64,000 nt of DNA. Origin: an uncultured Bacteroidales bacterium (GTDB lineage Bacteria > Bacteroidota > Bacteroidia > Bacteroidales > UBA932). Below, piece after piece: positions 26,990 through 34,465 of this stretch (the first letter of the stretch is position 1; every line of letters begins with the position of its first letter). The notes under the pieces were generated by a model that saw nothing but the letters and a program-made list of their open reading frames with translations, had not been told where the DNA came from and ran no database searches. Both the position numbers and the translations under genes were made by a program. The DNA lies in the NCBI GenBank assembly GCA_934691625.1, contig CAKUTA010000009.1, positions 18,666-82,665 on the forward strand, given 5' to 3'.

Positions 26990-27904
26990 ATGACGGCTAT
27001 TGAAGGCAGGTACATTGACCCGATGCTGGACTGGAGCTTCAAGCGGCTATTCGGGACGGAGATGAACAAGGACATCCTGATCGGATTCCTGAATGTGGTG
27101 TTCCCGGAGTACAGGATAAGTGACATCACGTATATTCCGACGGAGCAGCTGGGCATGATGTCGGGTGACAGGAAGGCGGTGTTCGATGTCCTGTGCAGGA
27201 CTGATGACGGGAAGGATTTCCTGGTGGAGATGCAGCGGTGCTACCAGGAGCACTTTTATGAGCGGGCATTGTTCTATACCTCGTTCCCGATAATGAAGCA
27301 GGGGCGTAGCCGCCTGGAGGGTGAGACTGGAACGTGCACATGGGACTTTGCGCTGGACGGTGTGTTCTTCCTTGGCGTGCTTAACTTCAGCAGCAGCGAT
27401 GACGACCGCGTGGTCCACCGCTTCCGCCTCATTGATACGGAGAGCGGCGGTCTGATGACAAACAGGCTCGAGTACGTGTTCGTGGATGTGTCCAAGTTTC
27501 ATAAGAGCGAGGAGGAGCTGGAGACGGACATGGAGCGGTGGGTGTACCTGCTGAAGAACCTGTCCCGTCTGCTGGAGCGTCCTGCGACATTGCGAGACAG
27601 GATATTCGGCCGCCTATTCGAGGCGTCGGAGATAGCCATGATGGATGATGTAGAACAGAAAGAATACGTGAAGGCAATGAATACAGAAAGGGATCTTATG
27701 CTTCAGATGCGCTACATGAAGAAGCAGGGGCGCGAGGAAGGTCTTGCTGAAGGCATGAAAGCGGCCGAGCGGGCACGGGCCGAAGCCGAGAAGGAGAAGC
27801 TGGTGATTGCCGCGAACTTCCTTCGGATGGGTGTTTCATGTGAAGACGTCGCGAAGGCTACGGGGCTGGAGTACAATGTTGTCGCTGGGTTGAAAAAGGG
27901 ATGA
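26990..27904 (+). CDS. PD-(D/E)XK nuclease family protein (PDDEXK_2 / Rpn-like putative transposase)
   Basis: 304 residues. The N-terminal DPMLDWSFKRLFG and LIGFLNVVF are the family hallmark, followed by the catalytic core FDVLCRTDDGKDFLVEMQR (about residues 61-79: D in VFDV, E and Q in VEMQ). The middle part carries FLGVLNFSSS and EYVFVDVSKFHK, and the C-terminus is a charged coiled coil (about 235-275, GREEGLAEGMKAAERARAEAEKEK) ending in a helix-turn-helix-like tail (CEDVAKATGLEY). Relatives (Rpn, PF12784) are DNA endonucleases that promote RecA-independent recombination and multiply in Bacteroidetes genomes. It stands alone in an AT-rich repeat-laden tract with its own remnant copy downstream. 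The biological role of this family in Bacteroidetes is not established. Confidence 0.88.
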   Translation: MTAIEGRYIDPMLDWSFKRLFGTEMNKDILIGFLNVVFPEYRISDITYIPTEQLGMMSGDRKAVFDVLCRTDDGKDFLVEMQRCYQEHFYERALFYTSFPIMKQGRSRLEGETGTCTWDFALDGVFFLGVLNFSSSDDDRVVHRFRLIDTESGGLMTNRLEYVFVDVSKFHKSEEELETDMERWVYLLKNLSRLLERPATLRDRIFGRLFEASEIAMMDDVEQKEYVKAMNTERDLMLQMRYMKKQGREEGLAEGMKAAERARAEAEKEKLVIAANFLRMGVSCEDVAKATGLEYNVVAGLKKG

Positions 27905-27930
27905 CTTTTATTGAAGCGTGAGAGGCGTCG

Positions 27931-28002
27931 TTTCGTAAGGGCGAGCAGGATTTGGAGACAGGCATGGAGAGGTGGTCGAATCTGCTGAAGAACCTGTCAT
28001 GA
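27931..28002 (+). pseudogene. Remnant of a second PD-(D/E)XK nuclease gene
   Basis: The frame reads FRKGEQDLETGMERW followed by SNLLKNLS and a stop. It matches residues FHKSEEELETDMERW...LLKNLS of the intact gene (27497-27565) at 16 of 23 positions. Nothing recognisable flanks it, so this is a decayed fragment or a leftover from duplication or recombination. Confidence 0.7.
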
Positions 28003-28529
28003 CGGTGCCACGGTGCAATCTCTAAATATCTGATAATCAGTGGTGATTTCGCTCCAGATGTGGGTTTCGAGCTAAAAAATGGCTCCAAATCCACGCTATG
28101 TGTTTATAACTTGCTGAATATTAACACAATGCTACTTTTTACCGTGGCATCGTTCCTGGAAAACATCTCACGTACACTGATTGCCCTCTCATAACATTCT
28201 GTGGCATGTTCATGTACTTGACTTCGTGGAAAACTCTACACGAAAATCCGTCATAAAATTTTCTCCGGATAAAATTTAACGGACTTATGAACTTCAGGCG
28301 TGCACTGGATAAAGGTCTGAGTCTAAAGGTATAATTTATGTTAATTGATTAAATATCAGTGTATCGGTACTTTTTAAAATTGCCGAATATACTTTTTGAG
28401 AATTGTTAAACGATTAAAAATTAACGGTTTACGCGCAAATAAGGACATCTCCATTTCACATTGCCTCGCGAGCCTGAAATGTATAATTAAAAATGCCGCC
28501 CCGGAGATTCAGACGTGGCGGACTTTCAT
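28003..28529. other. AT-rich intergenic tract
   Basis: About 530 bases without a gene. Contains an inverted copy (R3, 28341-28410) of the AT-rich intergenic repeat. Nothing else recognisable. Confidence 0.4.
28341..28410 (-). repeat. AT-rich intergenic repeat, copy R3 (inverted, diverged)
   Basis: On the minus strand it reads CAATTTTAAAAAGTACCGAT then CACTGATATTTAAT, matching the core of R1 and R2. The upstream arm is poorly conserved. Confidence 0.5.
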
Positions 28530-28537
28530 TATATTTG
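28530..28537 (+). promoter_or_regulatory. Predicted -7 box of the tmk operon
   Basis: TATATTTG; transcription would start near 28544, which favours the ATG at 28562 over the in-frame TTG at 28541. No convincing -33 element. Confidence 0.5.
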
Positions 28538-28561
28538 TAGTTGAGAAAAGATAGAAACATA

Positions 28562-29248
28562 ATGCTGATTGTAATTGAAGGACTGGACGGGTCAGGGAAA
28601 TCGACGCAGGTGAAAAGGCTGCGCAGATACCTTGAAGCCCGCACGGAAAATCTGGAATACATACACTTTCCTAGATACAGTTCTCCCGTATATGGAGAAC
28701 TTATCGGCAAATTCCTCAGAGGCGGATTCGGCTCCATAGACGCTGTCCATCCGCAGCTTGTGGCATTGCTTTATGCAGAAGACCGTCATGGAGCCGCGCC
28801 GGAAATGTGGCGTACACTTAACGGCGGCGGGATAGTGCTCCTGGACCGCTATGTGTATTCAAACATTGCATATCAGTGTGCCAAGATGCACGGCCGGGAA
28901 GAGCGCGAAGAGCTCCGAAAATGGATAATAGACACGGAATTCGGTCAGTTCGGACTTCCAAGGCCCGACCTTGACATTTTTCTGGATGTCCCTATCGGAT
29001 TTGTGGAAAAGAAGCTGGAGAATCCTCGTGGAGGTGACGAGCGCAGCTATCTCGAAGGCCATAGCGATATTCATGAGGCGGACATCGAATTCCAGAAGAA
29101 CGTGAGGAAAGTCTATCTGGAGCAATGTGAACTTGACCCTGGATTCATCCGTATAGACTGCAGCGGCAGCGATGGCTCCATGCTTCCGCCAGATGTGATT
29201 TCTTCCGCAGTCGAGGCCGTAGTCGCAGAAAAACTAGGGAAGAGATGA
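28562..29248 (+). CDS. tmk: Thymidylate kinase
   Basis: Phosphorylates dTMP to dTDP. 228 residues from the ATG at 28562. P-loop GLDGSGKST at residues 7-15; the DR(Y/H) motif is present as LLDRYVYSN (about 91-99); FLDVPIGFVEKKL follows near 143. The LID region contains ENPRGGDERSYLEGHSDIHE, somewhat longer than in E. coli, as in eukaryote-like/Bacteroidetes TMPKs. It overlaps the next gene by 4 bases (ATGA), so the two are translationally coupled. Confidence 0.92.
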   Translation: MLIVIEGLDGSGKSTQVKRLRRYLEARTENLEYIHFPRYSSPVYGELIGKFLRGGFGSIDAVHPQLVALLYAEDRHGAAPEMWRTLNGGGIVLLDRYVYSNIAYQCAKMHGREEREELRKWIIDTEFGQFGLPRPDLDIFLDVPIGFVEKKLENPRGGDERSYLEGHSDIHEADIEFQKNVRKVYLEQCELDPGFIRIDCSGSDGSMLPPDVISSAVEAVVAEKLGKR

Positions 29249-30480
29249 GACCTCAGTATATCGGAAATAAGCTGAGACGCCTTTGCGCCGTCATTATAGG
29301 CTTCGTGTTCTTCGTCGCCGGCGTCCTGAAGCTGATGGACCCGGCAGGCTCAATGCTCATTGTCAGGGAATACCTGAGCTTCCTGCATCTTGGAATCTTT
29401 CGTGGCCTGGCAGGTGGCATAGCTGAGATATTCGCATTGGCAGAAACCGTGCTCGGAATCTGCCTCGTCACAGGCGTGTTCCGGAAAATAACTGCCTGGG
29501 CGACATCCATCCTGCTGGCAGGCTTCACATTGCTGACACTCCTGCTGTGGATATTGAACCCATCCATGGACTGCGGATGCTTCGGTGAGGCAGTGCATCT
29601 GACGCATTTCCAGTCATTTGCGAAAAATGTCGTCCTGTGCATCCTGGCGCTGGCTGCATTCATGCCATACAATGACTTCGGACAGCCGAAGAAAAGCAAG
29701 TATATTACATTCTCATTGACACTTGCCGCCGTGCTGATATTCGCAGTCTATTCACTGATGTTCATTCCTTTGCTCGAACTGACCCCTTTTAACCTGTCAT
29801 CCAGGCTTGAAGCCGCTGCCGGGATTCCGGAAACCAATGAGGATGAGTATCTTGCGACATTCGTCTATGAGAAGAACGGCAAGACGGGGGTATTCGCACT
29901 GGACAATATCCCTGATTCGACCTGGACATTCGTTGAGGCCAGGACTGTCAGGAAGCAGGACAATATAAACGAGACCGGGTATCCACGCCTGTCATTCCGC
30001 GATGCTGCAGGGGAGTACCGCGATACGCTTGCAGCGAAAGGACTTGTGATGACCGTTTCTGTCCCTGAGCCGGCACGCATGAAGAAAACGGCGTGGGAGA
30101 AAACGGCGAAACTTCTGGCATCCGCTTCCGAGGCCGGTTTTACACCTCTCCTGCTGGTCGCCTCCGAGCCTGTGGCATTCGCGTCAATGATTGCATCGGG
30201 GAAGTTCACCCAGGACGAGTCAATGACTCTGCTTACATCGGTATATTATTCTGATTACAAGACGCTTATATCTCTGAATCGCTCTAACGGCGGGGCTGTC
30301 TATTTCAATGACGGAAACATCATTTCCAAATGGGCTGCCCGTAACCTGCCGAGCCAGAGAAAACTCGGAAAGCTTGTACGTCAGGACAGCGTGGAGGTGA
30401 TGCTGGATGCAGACGGAAAAGGGCGGCTTCTGTTCGAGGCGTTCATGCTCTATACATTTGCCCTGATGCTGATATTGTAA
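29245..30480 (+). CDS. BT_3928-family DoxX-like membrane protein
   Basis: 411 residues. The N-terminal part has four membrane segments (about 11-29, 56-76, 84-104, 125-140) in the DoxX/MauE pattern, with a Cys-rich motif CGCFG at residues 110-114 and FFVAGVLKLMDP near 22. A further membrane segment lies at about 150-175, followed by a periplasmic domain of roughly 215 residues (YLATFVYEKNGKTGVFALDNIPDS ...) and a final hydrophobic stretch at the C-terminus. The family occurs throughout Bacteroidales, usually near tmk/tpiA-like housekeeping genes; a role in redox or thiol processes is suggested by the Cys pair but unproven. Confidence 0.82.
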   Translation: MRPQYIGNKLRRLCAVIIGFVFFVAGVLKLMDPAGSMLIVREYLSFLHLGIFRGLAGGIAEIFALAETVLGICLVTGVFRKITAWATSILLAGFTLLTLLLWILNPSMDCGCFGEAVHLTHFQSFAKNVVLCILALAAFMPYNDFGQPKKSKYITFSLTLAAVLIFAVYSLMFIPLLELTPFNLSSRLEAAAGIPETNEDEYLATFVYEKNGKTGVFALDNIPDSTWTFVEARTVRKQDNINETGYPRLSFRDAAGEYRDTLAAKGLVMTVSVPEPARMKKTAWEKTAKLLASASEAGFTPLLLVASEPVAFASMIASGKFTQDESMTLLTSVYYSDYKTLISLNRSNGGAVYFNDGNIISKWAARNLPSQRKLGKLVRQDSVEVMLDADGKGRLLFEAFMLYTFALMLIL

Positions 30481-30525
30481 TGGGATACAGCCTGAAAGCA
30501 TAGGAATTCTTAAATTACAAACATA

Positions 30526-31104
30526 ATGAAAGGCGTATATATTTTTCTGGCCAACGGCTTCGAGGAGATGGAAGCTCTTGCGCCGCTCGATATCCTCCGC
30601 CGTGGAGGAGTGGATGTGAAAACCGTGTCAATCCATCGTGACAAGTTCGTGACAGGCTCGCACAAGGCTACTGTCGTGGCAGATATGACCTATGACGAGT
30701 TCAAGGCTGAAGTCCAGTTCGACGGGACAGACGAAAGCGACACAATCATTTTCCCGGGAGGAATGCCAGGGACGAAGAACCTCGCGGAGAACGCGGAGAT
30801 AATCAATTTCATGCGTCTGCATTACGCCGAAGGAGGTACCGTGGCAGCCATCTGTGCAGCGCCTGGACTGGTCGTATCGCAGCTCCCAAGTCTTGCAGGA
30901 AAGCACTTCACCTGCTTTGACGGATTCGAGGATGCCCCGATTGCACGCGGCGGAATATATGAGCAGAAGCCTGCCGTCAGTGACGGAAACCTTATCACAG
31001 GACGTGGCGCAGGATGCGCCATCGACTTCGGTCTGGCAATCCTTGAACACCTGAAAGGCTCCGAGGCCGCTGCTTCAGTAAGGCACGGCCTGATGCTGGC
31101 ATAG
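30526..31104 (+). CDS. DJ-1/PfpI family protein
   Basis: 192 residues, DJ-1/ThiJ fold. The nucleophile elbow is AAICAAPG with Cys at 110; the conserved acidic residue lies in NGFEEMEA (13-16), and IIFPGGMPG (about 74-82) and GRGAGCAIDFGLAILE (about 156-171) are family landmarks. DJ-1 relatives act as glyoxalase III/deglycase-type stress proteins. The gene is convergent with alr; only 2 bases separate the two stop codons, and no terminator hairpin is visible between them. Confidence 0.92.
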   Translation: MKGVYIFLANGFEEMEALAPLDILRRGGVDVKTVSIHRDKFVTGSHKATVVADMTYDEFKAEVQFDGTDESDTIIFPGGMPGTKNLAENAEIINFMRLHYAEGGTVAAICAAPGLVVSQLPSLAGKHFTCFDGFEDAPIARGGIYEQKPAVSDGNLITGRGAGCAIDFGLAILEHLKGSEAAASVRHGLMLA

Positions 31105-31106
31105 CG

Positions 31107-32216
31107 CTACCGGATGATTTCACGGTCAATTCTCCGTGGGATGCTGGTCATTATCTCGTAAGGGATAGTGCCGAGGATATCTGCGAGTTCGGAGACGGTC
31201 GGATCTTCACCGAAGATCGTGACTGTATCTCCGACTTTTGCATCAACCCCGGTGATGTCCAGCATGCACATGTCCATGCAGATATTGCCGATAGTCGGCA
31301 CCCTGTGCCCGTTCAGTGAGAACGAGGCGTGCCCGCAGCCAAGATGACGGTCAACGCCGTCAGCGTACCCGACAGGAATGGTCGCGATTGTCGTCCCATC
31401 CTGGGCGATGATTCCGTGGCGACCATATCCGATGGTGCCGTCTTCCGGCTTGAGATTCTTGATCTGCAGAATCTTGCATTTCAATGAAGCCGCAGGCGAC
31501 AGCTTTACGCCTGGCAGTGTGCTGATTCCGTATATGCCGATTCCTAGCCTTACCATGTCATGCTGGTATTTTGGAAACCGCTCGATGCCGGCAGAATTCA
31601 GTATGTGGAGCATCGGCCTGTATCCTATCTCTCTGACTATCCTGTCTGCATTGGTCTCGAACATGCTTATCTGCCCCATCGTGAAGTCATCAGATGACGG
31701 ATCCTCTGCGGCTGCCAGGTGCGAGAAGATGGACTTTACTCTGACAAATTTGCAGTCCTTCAGGAAATTTGTCAGTTCCTGAAGCTCGCTTGTCATGAAT
31801 CCGAGGCGGTGCATGCCTGTGTCCAGCTTCACATGAATCGGATAGCCTGTGATGCCGCGCTGCTCCAGGATTCCGCACAGGATCTTCAGCGAGTACATGT
31901 TCGGAATGCTTGGCTCCAGCCTGCTGTCGATAATTTCATTATAGTAGTCTGTCCCGGCGGTGAGCACGAGAATAGGCAGGCTGATGCCTGAACGCCTCAG
32001 CTCAATGCCTTCTACTGGGTATGCAACGGCAAGATAATCAGCACCTTCCTTTTGCATCATTGAAGCGAACTCTACGGCTCCATGTCCGTAGGCGTTGGCC
32101 TTGACAAGGACGAGAAGCTTGGTGGACGGCTCCAGCAGGCTTCTGAAATATCTATAGTTATCGCGGCAGGCGCTGAGTCTCAGCTCAAGCCTCGAAAAGT
32201 CATTTTCCTTCAACAT
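31107..32216 (-). CDS. alr: Alanine racemase
   Basis: Interconverts L- and D-alanine for peptidoglycan. 369 residues, PLP-dependent fold-type III barrel plus C-terminal beta domain. The PLP lysine is in VKANAYGHG (Lys39). KLDTGMHRLGF (about 128-138) and GIGIYGIS (about 225) follow, then IPVGYADGVDR and GNICMDMCMLDI near the catalytic Tyr/substrate region. It is a free-standing Alr, not the MurF-Alr fusion found in some Bacteroidetes. A separate alr or murF fusion elsewhere is possible. Confidence 0.95.
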   Translation of the reverse strand: MLKENDFSRLELRLSACRDNYRYFRSLLEPSTKLLVLVKANAYGHGAVEFASMMQKEGADYLAVAYPVEGIELRRSGISLPILVLTAGTDYYNEIIDSRLEPSIPNMYSLKILCGILEQRGITGYPIHVKLDTGMHRLGFMTSELQELTNFLKDCKFVRVKSIFSHLAAAEDPSSDDFTMGQISMFETNADRIVREIGYRPMLHILNSAGIERFPKYQHDMVRLGIGIYGISTLPGVKLSPAASLKCKILQIKNLKPEDGTIGYGRHGIIAQDGTTIATIPVGYADGVDRHLGCGHASFSLNGHRVPTIGNICMDMCMLDITGVDAKVGDTVTIFGEDPTVSELADILGTIPYEIMTSIPRRIDREIIR

Positions 32217-32432
32217 TGTCCTGAAATAAATTGCCGGCTCTCCGCGGCATCATCTTTTTTTTGAGCTGCAAAAATACCAAAATTATCTGACTGGGGGAAT
32301 ATTTTTTTGTGCTATCTTCGCAGTGGTCTGCTATTTGTTCGATATGGGCTTGTGCTGGGGAGTGTTTTCCTGGCTGAAATCTGAAGAAAGACAGACTTGG
32401 TGCTGTGTGTTCTTCTTAACAATCAGAATATT

Positions 32433-33107
32433 ATGGGATATTGGGGATTTTTTATCTTGTTGATGCTGGCTAGCGTTCTCGTCCAGAATATGCTTCAGAG
32501 CCGTTTCCACAAATACTCACGGGTTCCGCTGCGCAACGGCATGTCCGGTGCTGAAGTGGCACGCAAGATGATGGAGGACAATGGAATACGTGATGTAAGG
32601 GTGGAATGCATCCCTGGGCAGCTTACGGATCACTATAATCCTGCCACCAGGACTGTCAACCTTAGCGAAGCTGTATATAACGGGCGCTCTGTGGCTGCGG
32701 CAGCTGTTGCCGCCCATGAGTGCGGTCATGTGGTGCAGCACGCTGTTGGATATGCTCCGCTAAAGCTTCGTACCGCGCTTGTTCCTATTGTATCGTTCGC
32801 AAGCAATACCGTGCAGTGGATTCTTCTGCTGGGCATCCTGATGGTCAATGTGTTCCCGGCTCTGCTCTGGATGGGTATCGCGCTGTTTGCAATGACTACT
32901 TTGTTCAGCCTTGTCACGCTGCCTGTCGAGATAAACGCTAGCGCCAGAGCTGTGGCGTGGCTGGAGTCTGCCGGAATAACCGACTATGAAACACGTCCGA
33001 TGGCTATTGATGCGCTGAAGTGGGCGGCATATACCTACGTTATTGCAGCCCTCAGTTCGCTTGCCACTCTGCTGTATTATATCGGTATCGCACGTAACAG
33101 GGACTAG
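32433..33107 (+). CDS. Membrane zinc metallopeptidase, YugP family
   Basis: I use the ATG at 32433 (224 residues); a start at 32397 would add a 12-residue non-hydrophobic leader. The membrane segment at 3-20 is followed by a cytoplasmic or periplasmic peptidase region with the zinc motif HECGH (95-99). Two further hydrophobic segments (about 115-140 and 145-165) and a C-terminal one (about 195-215) complete the PF04298-type pattern, together with LRNGMSGAEVARKMM and GQLTDHYNP near residues 34-70. Substrate unknown. A weak TATCTTCG box lies at 32313-32320. tadA follows directly. Confidence 0.88.
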   Translation: MGYWGFFILLMLASVLVQNMLQSRFHKYSRVPLRNGMSGAEVARKMMEDNGIRDVRVECIPGQLTDHYNPATRTVNLSEAVYNGRSVAAAAVAAHECGHVVQHAVGYAPLKLRTALVPIVSFASNTVQWILLLGILMVNVFPALLWMGIALFAMTTLFSLVTLPVEINASARAVAWLESAGITDYETRPMAIDALKWAAYTYVIAALSSLATLLYYIGIARNRD

Positions 33108-33109
33108 TG

Positions 33110-33553
33110 ATGGATATGGCTGCAGATGAGAGATTTATGCGCGAGGCGCTGCGCGAGGCCGAGCTGGCTGAGACCGAGGATGAGATTCCTATCGGGGCGG
33201 TCGTGACATTCGGGGGGCGCGTCATCGCCAAGGGACATAATATGACTGAACGTCTTCATGACCCTACAGCTCATGCGGAGATGATAGCGATTACTGCCGC
33301 TACAGAAGCGATGGGCGGCAAATATCTGAATGAGTGTACATTGTATGTTACAGTGGAGCCGTGTCCGATGTGTGCGGCAGCTTCGGCATGGGCGCAGGTG
33401 GGACGGATAGTCTATGGCGCTATAGATCCGAAGCGTGGCTATTCGAAGTTTTCTCCGTCGCTGCTTCATCCTAAGACAGAGGTCACGGCAGGCGTGTTGG
33501 CAGAGGAGTGCGGAAACCTGGTATCAGACTTCTTCAGAAAGAAACGTGGCTGA
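33110..33553 (+). CDS. tadA: tRNA-specific adenosine deaminase-like protein
   Basis: Cytidine/deoxycytidylate deaminase fold of 147 residues; TadA converts A34 of tRNA-Arg(ACG) to inosine. The zinc site is complete: HAE (55-57, with the catalytic Glu) and PCPMC (84-88). The N-terminal FMREALREAELAE and IPIGAVV are typical of TadA, though other nucleoside deaminases of this family are close. The start at 33110 follows the stop of the peptidase gene (33105-33107) by two bases; a GTG at 33107 overlaps it and is an alternative. The two genes are co-transcribed. Confidence 0.88.
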   Translation: MDMAADERFMREALREAELAETEDEIPIGAVVTFGGRVIAKGHNMTERLHDPTAHAEMIAITAATEAMGGKYLNECTLYVTVEPCPMCAAASAWAQVGRIVYGAIDPKRGYSKFSPSLLHPKTEVTAGVLAEECGNLVSDFFRKKRG

Positions 33554-33652
33554 ACCTCCGTCGGGCAGATTCATCTATGCCTGATGTTTACCAGCTTTAA
33601 ATTTTTCAATCATTTCAACACAACATCTAAAGGGTTACTAAAATAAAAGAAT

Positions 33653-33958
33653 ATGGAAAATCTTGGAGACGACTACAGAATTGTCGAGGACAATGTGAAA
33701 GATGGTGTCCGTCACATAACAGCTGTTCCCAGTGCGCTGGTTTGCTCGAAGCAGATTGACTTCGACATTATTGACGGCAAACTGCACAATGTGAAATATC
33801 TCCGTGGGTGTGACGGTAATCTTCAGGCCGTCGGACGCCTGCTGGATGGGATGCCTGCAGAGAAGGCTGTGGAAATCCTTGGCGGAGTGAACTGCCATGG
33901 GCGCGGAACCTCCTGCACGGATCAGCTTACCCGCATCATCACTCAGGTGCTTGCCTAG
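33653..33958 (+). CDS. TIGR03905-family TSCPD domain protein
   Basis: 101 residues. The hallmark Cys positions are visible: ALVCSKQIDFDI, LRGCDGNLQAVGRLLDGM and VNCHGRGTSCTDQL. TSCPD domains occur at the C-terminus of some ribonucleotide reductases and as stand-alone small proteins; the Cys pattern suggests metal or thiol chemistry, but no function is known for the stand-alone form. It stands 99 bases after tadA and is followed by an intergenic hairpin. Confidence 0.85.
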   Translation: MENLGDDYRIVEDNVKDGVRHITAVPSALVCSKQIDFDIIDGKLHNVKYLRGCDGNLQAVGRLLDGMPAEKAVEILGGVNCHGRGTSCTDQLTRIITQVLA

Positions 33959-33991
33959 GATAAATAAGCCTAATACTGTGGATGACAATGC

Positions 33992-34055
33992 TTTAGCGTT
34001 TTTCAAAATCGCTCCGATACCGATTTTGAAAAACGTTAATTTGTTGATATATAGG
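33992..34055 (+). repeat. Intergenic palindromic repeat, copy R4 (possible terminator)
   Basis: A perfect 15-bp stem (33997-34011 with 34021-34035) around a 9-base loop. The sequence from TTTAGC to TTGATAT aligns with R2 (55856-55913). The following TTAATTTG is only weakly T-rich, so terminator activity is uncertain. Confidence 0.6.
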
Positions 34056-34111
34056 GAAATAAACTAAAAAACTACCATGGGGTGGTGCGCATGTTCAGAC
34101 CTGTGCATAAT

Positions 34112-34149
34112 AAAAAACGGCCAACCTGCTAAAGGTCAGCCGTTTTTTT
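34112..34149 (-). terminator. Bidirectional terminator after rpmH
   Basis: AAAAAACGGC (34112-34121) pairs with GCCGTTTTTT (34139-34148), with further pairing inside (AACCT/AGGT). T-tracts on both strands make it usable from either side; rpmH ends 20 bases away on the minus strand. Confidence 0.9.
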
Positions 34150-34168
34150 AGATTTCTACAGAGAAATA

Positions 34169-34321
34169 CTAGAATCTCTCTTCAGAAGAAACAGTCAGCT
34201 TCTTGCGTCCGTGACGACGACGAGCAGCCAGTACGCGACGTCCATTAGGAGTAGACATACGTTCACGGAATCCGTGCTTGTTCACGCGCTTGCGTACAGA
34301 TGGTTGAAATGTTCTTTTCAT
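34169..34321 (-). CDS. rpmH: 50S ribosomal protein L34
   Basis: 50 residues: [18 protein letters not shown] at the N-terminus, then [20 protein letters not shown], the conserved L34 core, and a short VSSEERF tail. Structural protein of the large subunit, close to domain III of 23S rRNA. It is divergent from polA; a consensus promoter lies upstream and a terminator directly behind. In many bacteria rpmH neighbours dnaA/rnpA/yidC, but none of these are here; rpmH next to polA is a different arrangement. Confidence 0.97.
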   Translation of the reverse strand: MKRTFQPSVRKRVNKHGFRERMSTPNGRRVLAARRRHGRKKLTVSSEERF

Positions 34322-34357
34322 TATCTTACTTTTTTATATTTTTCACAAATAGGATTA

Positions 34358-34388
34358 CAAAGATAGCCTTTTTCAATAGAAATACAAA
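34358..34388 (-). promoter_or_regulatory. Promoter of rpmH
   Basis: On the minus strand TTTG (34388-34385), 19 bases, TATCTTTG (34365-34358): a full consensus. Transcription would start near 34351, 30 bases before the ATG. Confidence 0.8.
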
Positions 34389-34408
34389 ACTTTTTCGAGG
34401 AATTTTCT

Positions 34409-34416
34409 TATCTTTG
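34409..34416 (+). promoter_or_regulatory. Predicted -7 box of the polA operon
   Basis: TATCTTTG; transcription would start near 34423, 43 bases before the polA ATG. The -33 element is not clear. It is divergent from the rpmH promoter. Confidence 0.55.
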
Positions 34417-34465
34417 ACAAATCAGTCTTTTCCCGGGAACTTCTCGGGGCTAGGCTTGTCAATCA

